A stretch of DNA of 64,000 bases, taken from NCBI RefSeq assembly GCF_047948215.1, contig NC_134455.1:106038495-106102494 (forward strand). Direction: 5' to 3'. Each line of letters opens with the position of its first letter. The stretch's first letter is position 1. A model generated the notes under the pieces. That model saw nothing but the letters and a program-made list of their open reading frames with translations, was not told where the DNA came from and did no database searches. Positions 14,601 through 26,090 of this stretch are shown here, in pieces. The translations under genes were made by a program, and so were the position numbers. The DNA is from Lycorma delicatula (taxonomy: Eukaryota > Arthropoda > Insecta > Hemiptera > Fulgoridae).

Positions 14601-17056
14601 CAAGTGTGAATGATTTTCAAAAGTGAAATTATTATAGAAAACATTTAACTGAAACTACAGTGATGCTAATCATTTCACTGCCTTTTTTTGTTGGAACATC
14701 TTATTCAATTTTAAACATCTAAGCTGTTAAATGTACCAGCCTGCAGAGTCTTCTTTCTTTTTCCTGTTTAGCCTCCGGGAATTACCGTTCAAGTATTACT
14801 ACAGAGGATGAATGAGGATGATATGTATGAGTGTAAATGAAGTGTAGTCTTGTACAGTCTCAGTTCGACCATTCCTTAGATGTGTGGTTAATTGAAACCC
14901 AACCACCAAAGAACACCTGTATCCACGATCTAGTATTCAAATCCATATAAAAATAACTGCCTTTACTAGGACTTGAATGCTGGAACTCTCGACTTCCAAG
15001 TCAGCTGATTTGGGAAGACGCACTTACCACTAGACCAACCCAGTGGGATAGCCTACTGAGTCTAAGAAGAGCTCTCACAAGAGCTCTCCCTCACTGTTTT
15101 CTGATAGTAATTTTACTTACAAAAATGTTATAACTATCTTTAATAATGATACTTGACTTAGAATGTACTGCATTAGATAGCCAAAATATCACAACTGGAC
15201 AAGTACTGATCCTATTGTACTTCATTAGGTCTTGCATCATTCAGTAAAAGTTTGAAAATAGTGCAATGGGTATAGGAATTGAATTGTAAGATTTTTTCTT
15301 GTAGAAAAGTTAAAAATAACTGTTCTTAGAGAAAACATACTTAAACCTTAGTAATTCCTAAAGCTAATGATTGTTATTATTAGCTATAACTAGACAATGT
15401 ACCATACATTAAATAAAACCCAAAACGCTAAGATCTTAAATGATCAATTATTGTAATTTCAAAAACCAATTGGCTATCCCAAATCATGAGACTTATATGA
15501 GTTCATACCTCATCTATGTTTATTTTTGTGTGGCAAACTGAATGAATAAGAGGATCACAATGTTCCTTTACTGCTTCAAGCTTTTTGGAAAGAAATCCCA
15601 GTTTTTAGAAACTGGGATTTGTCCTAGGCCAACTTGTCTACACAATTATATAAACACTGATATATTCACTACAGTGATCCACTTTGAAATACCCTTACCA
15701 TCCTCCTCTACGGTCCATTTGACTACTATTTGGCAACGTCAAGCACTTCATCATCACTTGTGACTGGCTTATCACCCTAAAACTCCTCTTAACTGTTGAA
15801 CAAATTATTTTTTAGTGTTGTCACTTGAAACTAATCAAGAATGCATAGAGGTGACTGAAAATTTTCCAGAAAACAATACATTACAATTGCAAAGTGTGGA
15901 TGCACGTTATTCCATATAAACATCATATTCTTTTCAAACCATTGCCAATTTTTAGATAGAAAAGTGCAACTTCTAGAGAATTTTGTAGAAAACTTATGCA
16001 GTAAACATAGTTTATTGTAGAATGAATCAATCAACATGTTAACAAACCAGATTCAAAAGCCATTGGCGAAGATCAAGGGTGGTTTAGAAAATGTTTTATC
16101 AAGACATTCATTCTACACTTTGAAAAAACCCCCTCTATTTTTGTACATTTCTTTTAATCATTGCATTAATATCAGCATACCGACTTTTTTTTCTGTAACT
16201 TCCAGCTTGTATCATATTTTTAATTTTCGCAAAAACATATCAATACCTTAAGTTTCATAGTTGGTATCACCATTCATCATATTATTAATTTTAAACTTTA
16301 AACTCTTATTTTGTAAATAAACAATGGAAGCCATGACAAGTATTTAAATGTAACAAACAATTTCAGAGACTATTTGACCTTGAATCTTACAGGTATCACA
16401 ACTTCTGCAAGATAATTTACAGAGCGGTTTTTATTTTCAAGAGAAATGTCCTTTAAAATCATTTTAGAATGAATTTGAACAAAGGACTAAAAGACATTTC
16501 TGACAGCAATAAATATGAGAATGATCATTTTCAGGAAAACAACATTTAACTATTATTCCTATACTACTTTAACTATTATAATTTATGTTATTAACTTGTG
16601 AATGACCAGTTACAACCTACTTGGTTAATGATTGATATACTCTACTGAAAAGACAGCAATCTCAGAAATTGGCAATTGGAATTGTTCAAACAATGAACAA
16701 TATTATTTCTGCATTAAGTATATTTTATTATTATTATCATCATTGAAATATATTCATATATTCCAGTAAAATGAATATTACTTTTGAAGTTATAAGTTAA
16801 TAATTTTTTTTTAACAACTTAATTCATTTTTCTTTTTTTTTTATGTTACATTTCAGATCGGGATGATTTTAAATTTCCAGCAGCTTTTCCAAATCACAAA
16901 GAAACGCATGGAGGAGATGATGTAGCTGTATTTGCACATGGTCCATGGGCACATCTTTTGGTTGGTAACTATGAACAAAATATAATACCAGTCGCCATGG
17001 CATATGCATCTTGTTTAGGTTCACGTCAAACATATTGTAACAATTCATCTAGTTAG
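4762..17056 (+). CDS. Alkaline phosphatase, 3' portion (five exons, 5' end outside window)
   Basis: Metal-dependent phosphomonoesterase of the alkaline phosphatase family; acts at the cell surface or outside the cell. Exons 4762-4915, 6305-6506, 9660-9829, 12478-12757 and 16857-17056 all have AG acceptors and GT donors and join in one open frame. In order they carry [12 protein letters not shown] (family block after the catalytic serine), ILGGGR, the zinc-ligand block [13 protein letters not shown], the second zinc block VTADHAHTM, and [19 protein letters not shown] with the last zinc-binding His. The first exon begins with the third base of a split codon, so at least one upstream exon exists; the signal peptide and catalytic Ser block are not in the window. 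The protein ends about 14 residues after the conserved MAYASCLG block without a hydrophobic tail, unlike GPI-anchored members, so it may be secreted. Every residue expected in the visible part is present, so the gene looks functional. The dsRNase gene starts 12.3 kb downstream on the same strand. Confidence 0.95.
4916..6304 (+). other. Alkaline phosphatase intron a-b
   Basis: Phase-0 intron, GTGAGT...TTTAG. No transposon or second gene recognised; the open frame at 5029-5325 looks like chance AT-rich sequence. Confidence 0.85.
6305..6506 (+). CDS. Alkaline phosphatase exon b
   Basis: The acceptor is TTTAG before 6305 and the donor is GTAAGT at 6507. The reading starts GTG ATT TTA (VILGGGR) and runs 67 codons plus one base. 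ILGGGR is a family signature. The middle part is Lys-rich, which fits a surface region. Confidence 0.93.
6507..9659 (+). other. Alkaline phosphatase intron b-c
   Basis: Phase-1 intron, GTAAGT...TTTCAG. It contains a TA microsatellite near 7208-7228 and a perfect palindrome at 8677-8710. No coding remnant is recognised. Confidence 0.85.
8677..8710. repeat. Perfect 34-base palindrome
   Basis: The left arm AATGGAAAAAGCATGTG is immediately followed by its exact reverse complement, centred on GTGCAC. It can form a loop-free 17-bp cruciform. Confidence 0.9.
9660..9829 (+). CDS. Alkaline phosphatase exon c (zinc-ligand block)
   Basis: The acceptor is TTTCAG before 9660 and the donor is GTAGAT at 9830. 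Two bases complete a Gly codon split from exon b, then 56 codons follow. It encodes [11 protein letters not shown] and [13 protein letters not shown], whose Glu, Asp and His residues match the metal ligands of the family. Confidence 0.95.
11050..11560 (-). mobile_element. Possible LINE 3'-end remnant
   Basis: On the minus strand, 11335-11400 reads [20 protein letters not shown], like the RW(F/Y)GH block after the reverse transcriptase of many non-LTR retrotransposons. Flanking sequence is broken by stops and frameshifts, so the limits are uncertain. Confidence 0.4.
11598..11650. repeat. TG/TA microsatellite
   Basis: A short TG run passes into about 48 bases of uninterrupted TA dinucleotides. 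Confidence 0.95.
12478..12757 (+). CDS. Alkaline phosphatase exon d (second zinc block)
   Basis: The acceptor is ATTTCAG before 12478 and the donor is GTTTGT at 12758. It runs 93 codons plus one base, from [18 protein letters not shown] through VTADHAHTM to the NYWEDDL end. The Asp-His pair in VTADHAH is the second set of zinc ligands. Confidence 0.95.
13347..13440. repeat. Cluster of small inverted repeats
   Basis: TACAGTTTTCT (13347-13357) pairs with AGAAAACTGTA (13362-13372) across a 4-base loop. Just after it come palindromes of the type TAGATTATTAATCTA and CTGATTATTAATCAG and a further repeat of the same unit. Confidence 0.7.
14752..15049 (-). mobile_element. tRNA-derived SINE, family 1, copy 1
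   Basis: It is about 90% alike by eye to the copy at 47254-47554. On the minus strand it starts with a tRNA-like head with an A-box-like GGTCTAGTGGT and a B-box-like GTTCAAGTCC, and ends in a Pu-rich tail (TTTCTTTC on the + strand). It is flanked by an imperfect 14-base target duplication, AGCCT...GAGTCT, at 14738-14751 and 15050-15063. Confidence 0.85.
16857..17056 (+). CDS. Alkaline phosphatase last exon
   Basis: The acceptor is TTTCAG before 16857. Two bases complete an Asp codon, then the frame runs to TAG at 17054-17056. It encodes [19 protein letters not shown] and MAYASCLG, then a short Ser/Asn/Cys tail. No hydrophobic stretch precedes the stop. Confidence 0.94.
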
Positions 17057-19959
17057 TAAATCTAATTAACAAGTAAAAAAGTGTGCGAAAGTTAAATTCT
17101 TTATTTATTGATTATCATTACTGAAGTATTTTAACTGACATAAACTTATGTTAGACATCTTTAATTACATATACACAATATAACATAAGTTTTGATATTG
17201 TGAAAAAAGCAGCTGATAATCATTAAAATATATTTTCCAGTCTAGTCTTACTAACTAATTTATAAGACATCATGATCAATGAATTTAAAAGCACAGGTTT
17301 TTTTATACTAAAGGTAATAAACCGCAAACAAATATATATTTTGAATTTGAGTTGTAAAGCAAAGAACTGCCAGAATTTCAAAGAACTAATTTATTTCATC
17401 ATAAATTAATAATTATGTTATTTGCATTCTTACTAAATACAAAATGAATTTTAAAGTTTAGCTATCTGTACTTTATTATTAAAACTATTGTGTGAACCAG
17501 GAAAAGTTTTAAATTGTAATTAACAGTGTACGTGAATAGTTTTTTCCTGTTATTAATAATACAGATAGAAGTCATACAAAAATAATTAGCTCTTAAATTT
17601 TATTTGAGTAAAATAAAATAATTTTCCCAGTTAACTGCTTACTGTGTTAGTAAAAATGAAAAATATGAAAATCTAGTCACGTAATGAAGAGGCTGGTACT
17701 GAAGAAAATTGTAAATAAAGCATTCATTGTTCATTTATTTGAGTTTGGGCAGCAAGTTGTAACTGAAAAACTAAAGTTCCTTAAGTAATCGCTTTAAAAA
17801 TGAAAACATAAAAGTATATATCAGAACAGTATCCACACAAGATCAAAAGAGAAGCTAATGTTGTACAACTAGTTGAAGTGTTCAATAATATAAAGCTGGA
17901 AAGAAAACTGATGTAAAAAAGACAGGAAATAAATCAACAAAGTTGAAAGACTGAAAATTTTTTTTGGAAATACTAACTCAGGAAGAAAATTCAGTTTTCA
18001 CAAAAGTTTCAAGAAGTATATTGTTACGGGCTGCAAAGGTGGCTAAATCAAATAAGTTGTAAAACTTTTTAATGCGTCTGTTCCCCTCAATCACTGCTTG
18101 CGACATTCTCATACTGTTATGCGTCAGGTGGTTTGTTTTCCAAGTATATCTTTGATTTTTAAATCAAGACCATCCTTCTTGTAACATCCTGTAGAACTGC
18201 ACAACTTACAGTAACATTTATCTTACAGTATTTATCCCACAGAGAGACGGACATAATTTACAACTTCTGGAAGTCCTTGATTTCAAGGACTGGTGAAAAG
18301 TTTTTTATCTATTATTGCTCTTCTCCTGTCCTGAATTACATTAAAATTTTGCTAAGCTGAGTTGTATCAAGAGAAATAATATGATAACTTAGGGAGAAAT
18401 TCTTACCCAGAATTCTCCGAATAAGCAAGCAATTCCACCTTTCTTTATTGTAACATATGTAACTGGATTTAATCTCCACATTCTTGCTTCATGGACAGGC
18501 CATTCAGTACTGACGTAAACTTGTGATCACTGTCACACACATCTTATGCATTAATACTATAATATCTCTTGCAGTCTACACAATTATCACTGAACAATTT
18601 TTTTATTTCCACCTGGGTAAATACAAATAGACCGGCAGTTGGTTATCAGTGACGTGTTTGCCACAAAATTTTCATTTTATTTAATATTACCAGTGTACTA
18701 GAAAAATGTATCCAGTTCCTTTTTCAAGAATCTAATCTGTAGCTAAATTAATTGTTTTATACACCATTGAACAGTTAAAACCAAGATTCGTGGTCTTTAC
18801 ATAAGCCAGGATCACCAACAGAATCTAAAATATTTCCATTTAATGTATCAACCACACATTCTTCTTTTTTACAGGAAAAAATACAGTTGTTAAAAAGTGT
18901 TAATTCTTAAACCACAGAAGTCCTTTGCAATTATTAATTTTCATCTTCTCACTATAAAGTTTTCTTTCATTTCCTTTCATGAATATTGCCATATGAAAAT
19001 TAACAAAACAAAGCATGCTTCCTCACATACTCCAAATTAATGAAATATACTTACTATCCCTGAGTAGTAGTTTCTAATTTCTATTTACTGAACCAAAGAA
19101 GATATATAATTTCTAGAAGGATGAAGCAACTACTACCATCAGAAGAGAATTCTGATCTTGTTAATAAAAGAAGAGATACATCTTTTAATCACATTAAATG
19201 AAGTAATACTAAAAAGTAGCATTTAGTAAAAAAATCTATGTTTTATTCACTTAACCGAATATCCCTTACATTTCACAAAAATTAAATATCTGATAAAAAA
19301 ATATTAATAATAAAAAAAGTATTTTTGGTAGGCTTAACTTTTTATCTATTAGGTCTTCCTGGACCTATTTAGTCTAGTAATAATTTAAAATATTTAGTAT
19401 TGAGTAAAATTTGTTGAATATTTAACATAACAAAAAAATGCACAAGTAATATATAATGAAATAAGTAAACTCTACTGTAGTAGCAAATATTTTAATCAGT
19501 TTAAGATGGCATAGATAATAAGTAAGTGATAGATATTGCAATTTTTTATAAATTTAGAAAAATCTTGTGATTAATAATTAACCAGAAAATGTAATGTTAT
19601 GATGTAGATTATTCTTAGCACAATTTTTGTTTTTAATTTTGCATTATTCTTAGTTATTTAAAATTGTAAAGAAAGGAGTTAATTGTAATGTCTTTCTATT
19701 TATAATGTTTATTTATAAAAAAATATTAGTTTTTAGATTTATAGAGAAAAGAAATATAGAATTTACAAATACTTAAAAGAACAGAAAATATGATTGAATA
19801 ATGTATGTATTTTGTAATTATATTTTAGTGTGATACTACCTTAAAAATTAATTATAATGTACAATGAACTCATTAAAAAGTAAAAGAAAAAATAAAAGCC
19901 ATGAATCTTATGCATTTTATTTCATTTTTTATTAGTTAATCAATTATCACAAACATGGA
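17057..19959. other. 3' flank of alkaline phosphatase and intergenic DNA
   Basis: The 3' UTR must start here. AATAAA occurs near 17711 but is not clearly placed. The rest is AT-rich DNA in which I recognise no gene or element. Confidence 0.6.
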
Positions 19960-20650
19960 TCTTCTTCTTTAAGGAATTGCAGAGTCAAGATAGCAACACT
20001 GTGAAACTTTTTGCATCTTTAATGCTGGCATTAGGACATGTATAATTCCAAACAAATATTTGACAAGCCTCAATTGATAAAAAAATACCTGAAATTTGTA
20101 ATTTAACAAATTCATGGTAGGTCCATCACATTTTATCTAAGTAGTCAACAAATTGGTAAAGTTGCAACAATGTTGGATCAAGTGAACTGAGTCCAGGTCC
20201 TAAGTATAACAGGAAATGTGACAGTTCTGTCATTCCTGGGGCATACCAAGGAGTAGCATCCACTTAATTGAAAATGAAGTGGTTCATAAAATGCAGTATA
20301 AAAAATAAAATATTAGGGACTGGCTTCCTTTGCCAAATTATTTTTGAAATTTAAATTTTACAAACTCCATTAGTACATAAACTATGATTTTTAACAAAAC
20401 CAAATTTAATAAAACTGTAATTTTCTGTGTCTTTCTCCATGACAATGTAGCACTCCAGAATGAATCCAGCCTGAGCTGGAGAATTTGGTAATATGGAAAG
20501 TAACTTTTTGAAGATGTTTGTAGATTATTCTAAGAAGGAACCCTGCCTACTACCAATGGCAGATTTAAAATAATTCCCTGGTTTATAAATTGCTATGATT
20601 TAGCTCCCTCTAGAAATCATGAAATTATATAGTTGCTGAAGGATTGTATA
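19960..20650 (-). pseudogene. Coding-like relic of unrecognised protein (minus strand)
   Basis: Read on the minus strand, about 20580-20350 gives KSAIGSRQGSFLE, IFKKLLSILPNSPAQAGFIL and SFIKFGFVKNHSLCTNGVCK. About 20265-19965 gives VDATPWYAPGMTELSHFLLY, LDPTLLQLYQFVDYLDKM and FVWNYTCPNASIKDAKSF. A handful of stops and frame slips break it. The composition is that of a real protein, not AT noise, so it is probably a pseudogene or ancient element ORF. I do not recognise the family. Confidence 0.5.
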
Positions 20651-21554
20651 GTTGCCTTTGAAAAGTAGTTAGCCATATCATAGGTACCACCATTATAGAT
20701 GGTACCTACAAACTAACAATGAAACTATCTTACAGGTTAACAATGAAACTATAAAGCTAACTACTGAAGTTTTGTTTGTATAAAAGCAATGGAAAACTAC
20801 AGCTGTATATTAAAAGGAAATGTTTCCTTAATAGATATTCTTCCTATAAATATTATAACACCGCTTCAGAAAATAAACTGAATGTAAAATTATTTCACAG
20901 TTGAAACTCTGAATACGTTATATTCTGAGGAAGTCATTAGAAAATATAAAAACCATAATATTGTTTGAATCTGAGCATAATATTACTAATGAGAGGTAGG
21001 TTATAAAATTTAAAATGAAAAGTAGATATGTTAAGATTAGGTATTAAGTATTAATCAGCAATTAATGAACTAAGATTTTTAAAAAAATAGTTCTTTTGAT
21101 TGAATATTATAAAATATTGGGAATCCAGGGTAGGAATAACAATTTTTAATAAGAAAGTGGAAAACAGATATTTTATTATAAGCTCATCATGGGAGAAATG
21201 TTTTAGTCAGGGTGGATTCAAAGCCCAAACCAATGAAAATACTATAACTATTTATATCAGTTTTTTTGCCATAAGATAAAGATTTATGAAGTAACAGAAT
21301 AATAAGGCAAATATTAAAATGTAATAAAACTCATTTTAATGAAGGGCTGAAATTCTATACTAGAGAAAGGATGGAAAGAAAGAACTGTCAGAAATTATGG
21401 ACTAGATCAGAGAAATACAGGGGAACCTTCATTTTTATTCGTATTAGGATTTTTTATAAAATATATACTAGTAATTGTGACCTGTTTTTAAAACATCATA
21501 AAATAAGATACACATGAGTAAAGCAAGGAGTGCAGGAACATACTATACTACATA
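20651..21554. other. Intergenic DNA
   Basis: AT-rich, no gene seen. An inverted repeat with arms TAGGTACCA and TGGTACCTA lies at about 20680-20708. Confidence 0.55.
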
Positions 21555-21840
21555 CTGGTTGTTTTTTGTCTCAGTCATTTGACTGGGTTGATGCAGCTCT
21601 CCAAGATTCCCTATTTAGTGTCAGTTATTTCATTTCAGTATACGCCATACATCCTACATCCTTAACAATTTGTTTTATATGTTCCAAACATTACCTGCCT
21701 GTACAATTTTTCCATCTACCTGTCCTTCCAATATCAAAGCAACTGTTCCAGGGTGCAACTGTTCCCTCCTCACTGAGTACATACATAACTGTATTACCAC
21801 CTACTACAAATCAGTTCATAAAATTAATATACCATAGAGT
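21555..21840 (-). mobile_element. LINE ORF2 C-terminal remnant
   Basis: On the minus strand it reads like the end of a non-LTR retrotransposon ORF2: a GRW block, then IVKDVGCMAYTEM, LTLNRESWRAASTQSND and a stop. This is the usual 'R(x)W...L..DR..WR' end. Several internal stops are present. Confidence 0.5.
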
Positions 21841-21856
21841 TGTCTATAAAAAATAG

Positions 21857-22669
21857 ACCAAGGGAGAATAAAAAACCATTTGATTTGAGGAAAAACAAAG
21901 AAATAGAAAAAGGTTATTTAGTCTTTGAAAAAGGTTTATAAGTTGAAAAAAACACAAAGCTAATCAACATTGCATTTCTAAATTTTGTGAAAACATTAAT
22001 TAATGTTGGTATAATGATATCAAATGGAAAAGAATGGTTGATTTTTAAAAAAATAGGAGAATTTAAAGAAGAAAAGTACCAACAAAAATATATAGTAAGG
22101 CAAGGATTCAACCTACTTGCAAGGGAAAAGAAAAGAAGGAATTGTAACACATTTGAGAGCAGAATAACAACAGTTCAGGGGGCAAAGAAAATTAAAGATT
22201 TACTGATAATGTTGTTGGCCAAAACTAGGACTGAGTTATAAGAAATAACAAACACTATGGATTCATTCCAAGGAAATAATTTTAGTAAATAAATTAAACA
22301 TGAGTAAACAATATGGTTGACTGTTAAATAACAAAATTTGAGTAACAAAATAAATAAAAAAATTCAAGAGTGGTGTTTTGTATTTAAAAAAAAAACCTAA
22401 TAAAATTCATTTTCAATTTGTTAAAAATAAGTTATTAAAGAAAAGAGAATGTAAAAATGTAGATGTCAATTTATCAGGTATTGAATCTGAGAGTTACTGG
22501 AAAGATTTTAAGGGCTGCATAAAATAAAATAAAGTAAAGCCATCAGAATTTTAATAAATGGAAGCAGCAAAGTGGACGAAGCAAAGATTCATTCCAATTT
22601 CAATGACATAAATATAAGATTGGTCACAAATGAATTGATTGTAGAAAAAGCTGACATCCCAGTTTTAGG
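21857..22669. other. Intergenic DNA, no assignable gene
   Basis: The open frame at 21987-22241 is Lys-rich and could be element debris, since it lies next to the LINE remnant. I cannot assign it. Confidence 0.45.
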
Positions 22670-23433
22670 ACTTTCCCGTCACGTGGCTTTTTTCTGATGC
22701 ACGGCTTACACACACAACTTAATTAAAAATATTTATAATTTTATTTAAATATAATATTATTTTGTTTATTTAATTCAACGATTCTAACTAAAGGGTGTGC
22801 GCATACCATATCTCGTTCGCGCGGGTATGGCGGTACTAGCGGCCACTTTAAATACTTTTTTACACTTTAAATATTATTCATTTATTTAAATCTACCGCTC
22901 ACTTGTGACGTCACAACATAGCGGACAACTACAACAGCTGTACGTCACAGTGCTACACTAGCGCTTCTTGTGGTGAGAATTGTTGAGGCATTATACCCGT
23001 TCAGCCGCTAGTTTATTTAGATCATTTATTTGGGGTGGGGATGCGATTTGGCAAATATTATCATTTTTTAATTAATAAATGTGCATAAGAAAACTAAGAC
23101 CTTAATTAGGCGAAATCTCAAGATGCTGAGGATGACTGTTGTACAGGCTCACCCCCTTGAAGTTTTAAGTTGAAAATTTAATGACATCTATGCCCCATAC
23201 ATAGAAGTAATCTGACCCAAGTTTGGTCAAAATCGGTCCAGTAATTTTTGAGATAAAAGGACAACAAGACCAAACCCACATAAGCACATATGAACATCCG
23301 GAAAATGTCCATTCGATTTTTTGGGTTCCTTACGTGTCAAGATCCGGTGAAAACCGTATATCTCCAAACTGGGCCGATTACAATACTTTCCCTTCTAAAG
23401 CTATATCTCTGCTACTACGCTAGACGGGAAAGT
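22670..23433. mobile_element. Repeat C: TIR-ended non-autonomous element, copy 1
   Basis: It starts ACTTTCCCGTC and ends GACGGGAAAGT, exact inverted repeats of 11 bases. The first ~330 bases recur in reverse at about 50400-50706. The GC and CpG content is clearly above the flanks. The 3' half carries GTAATTTTTGAGATAAAAGG and similar non-coding text. No transposase is seen. Confidence 0.7.
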
Positions 23434-24119
23434 AAAATCAATTCAAGAAGTAAGTCTTGTATGGAAAGGGTAGAAGAAGAAGAGAAAAATTTTACTGCAC
23501 ACCAGGAAATAACATTAAACCAAAGGAATAATCAGGAGATGTCAACAATCTTATCTCATTATTGTTAATAAATGAAAGAATAACTTTTATTTCGTTCCAG
23601 ACTCTGGACCAACAAACCATTTAATAAATTCTAAACGGAGTAAACATTTAACAGAAGTAAAATCTATAAATCATGATTCCATGTATTAAAACTCAAGGTG
23701 TTATCTATCATAGTAAATAAATAAGGAAAATTATTTTTGAGATCAATAAATTGTATACAAATAATGTTTAGCAGTAACTGCTAAAGAAATAAACATATTA
23801 ACACTACTTTTCCTTATTAATAGCACAGTACCTGTTATCAGAATTAAAATTTAAATCTTTATTAATTTTATTTTTGTTGATCACAGTTTTCCAGTCAATA
23901 TTCGGCGGTTCACATTATCAACACAATCCATCACATCTGTGGACTAAGTATTAACAATGTTCCTTTATTACATCCTCTGACTCAATAATACTATTGCTTC
24001 CTTCATGATGTCCTGTTTAAAAATTACTTTCAACAAGACATGCTCGTGTTTTCTACAGAATGTTACAGCACAAGTCATTTGTGTAATTTATAATTCCACA
24101 CACTGTAATTCTTCTGCTT
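23434..24119. other. Intergenic AT-rich DNA
   Basis: Nothing recognisable in either strand. Confidence 0.5.
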
Positions 24120-24960
24120 AGAACTAACCCCTCTAGGTTTTTTTTTTGGATCAGGTGATGAGTACTAGCACTGCAAGGGGGTTTGGAGTATACGCCGGTT
24201 TATACTGAAAAAATATATTGCAATCGGATCAGGTATAGATCCAGCAGAATTGTATACCTTACAAATCATCAACTATTACGATAAATAAAATAAAACACAT
24301 TATTACGATCGAGTACGTCTCTCCACGATCGGGAAAAAGATATCTACAATATATTGACATGCGATCGGTATTAAGTGAACATCATTAAGTCGATTAATGA
24401 TGTTAACTGGCTTAACAACGTTAACAAAACAGCCGATAACACGCAGTTATCGCCGTTGTAGTAGAATATACCAAAAAGCAAGGGCGGGTAAAAACGACTA
24501 TTTGCCTTCGCTGGGTACCCTGTGAAACTATTCATCATTTATATCACTTTCTGTTCTCATTACTTACTATTAACCCTACTAACACCCCGCATGGTAGTAT
24601 GTGAAACCTTCCGTATTCACATGCTACCTTGTGATATACAGAGCCCTTATTGTTTTTTTTATACGTCTAATTTTTTTTTTTTAAATTACAAGTTTCCTTC
24701 CGTACGAGATTATTATGAAAACCCATAATTAATAACTACATTAATGTTATTGTTTTATTTTATTATGTTTCGACAGCCGCATGCATCTATTTGATTGGAC
24801 TGAGCGAATGAAGATCAGACCCGTGTCACTTGCCCAGTATCCCTGTTAGGCGGTTGCTGCCTGCATCAACCCCACGTATTCGTGGTATTCCGTGACGGAC
24901 GACTAGCAACCTCTGGTTGTGACAGTGTTGAACACTATTCCTGTTGAAAGAAGCTTCATT
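24120..24960. other. GC- and CpG-richer patch, unidentified
   Basis: The sequence contains many CG dinucleotides (repeated CGATCG, GTTAAC, CCGTATTC) unlike the AT-rich surroundings. It has no long open frame and no clear terminal repeats. It may be a recent insertion, such as the end of a retroelement. Confidence 0.4.
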
Positions 24961-25449
24961 TTTACATTGTTAACTGGATCAGCAGTAACAGTCGCTGTGT
25001 AAAATTATTCAAAAGTGAAAAATTAATATCAATTGTTTTATTATTACGTAATATTAAATTTTATTGTGAGAAAATTTACTTAATTTAATACTAATTTACA
25101 ATAAATAAAAACAATATTTATTCGAATTGAACGTAAAGTGGAGGACATGAAAACAGACAAAATTATAACATCAATTTTCTGCCATAACTCGGCTATTTGT
25201 TAACAGATTTTAAAAAATAAAATGTCATTTTGTTGAAAATAAAAGGCTTAATATTTTAGCAAAACATATGTTTTGATAAAGCTTATATTTATGAGATATA
25301 ACAGATTGAAAAATAAACATGGCCGCCATTTTTTAATTTGCAAAGGTATTTAGTCCTGATTTTTTACTAAGTGTAAAACTTTAATGAATTTAATTCTGAG
25401 AAACTTAATACAAAATACAGTTAATAAAAACCTTTAAAAATTGGTTTTT
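24961..25449. other. Intergenic AT-rich DNA
   Basis: No gene, repeat or element is recognised. Confidence 0.5.
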
Positions 25450-25795
25450 ACTTCCTTGTACGAAGTAAAGGAGATACTGTGATCGCGAAAAATGTCGGTT
25501 TTCAACGGAAATATCCATTTTCATCATCCCTGAATCCATTTTGAATAGTTTCGGTGTGACGTCTGTACGTACGAATGTACCTCGCATAACTCAAAAACGA
25601 TTATCCGTAGGATGTTAAAATATTGGATTTAGGACTGTTGTAACATCTAGTTATGCACCTCTCTTTTTGATTACGATCTACTGAACCAAAATGTCCAAAA
25701 AAAGCCTAAAATCCAAACAAATTTTGATTTAGCACTTTTTCTTAACTGCAATAATAAGTCCTCATTGAGAGCTTTTCCTCTCTTAACCTTTTTAT
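25450..25795 (-). repeat. Dispersed repeat A, copy 2
   Basis: Reverse orientation relative to copies 1 and 4. It begins ACTTCCTTGTACGAAGTAAA and runs through the same landmarks to GAGAGCTTTTC. The inverse 12-mer GTACAAGGAAGT occurs at 26055-26066, so the full element could be about 617 bases, 25450-26066. Confidence 0.8.
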
Positions 25796-26090
25796 TCTTT
25801 CTTTGGTTTTAACATTTTTTCCTCTTTATGATTATCATCTTCTGTTAATGTTAAAGGGGCTTTTACTCTATCCTAATATTTCATGTAAGTTTGTTGTACT
25901 AATTGTATAAATATTTTTAAGTAAATAAAAACTAAAATTTCAGGAATTGTATAACTGTCAACTTTATTAAAGAATTGCAGGAACGTATCTCACTTTCAAA
26001 TGAAATAAATTTAAATGAAGTGGAGAAAAAAAGTGAATATGTAATTTAATAGGCGTACAAGGAAGTCATGTAGTGTTCACATCAGATTTT

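Larger units (their letters stand above)
12758..16856 (+). other. Alkaline phosphatase intron d-e
   Basis: Phase-1 intron, GTTTGT...TTTCAG. It holds a cluster of inverted repeats at 13347-13440 and a SINE at 14752-15049. No other gene is recognised. Confidence 0.85.
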
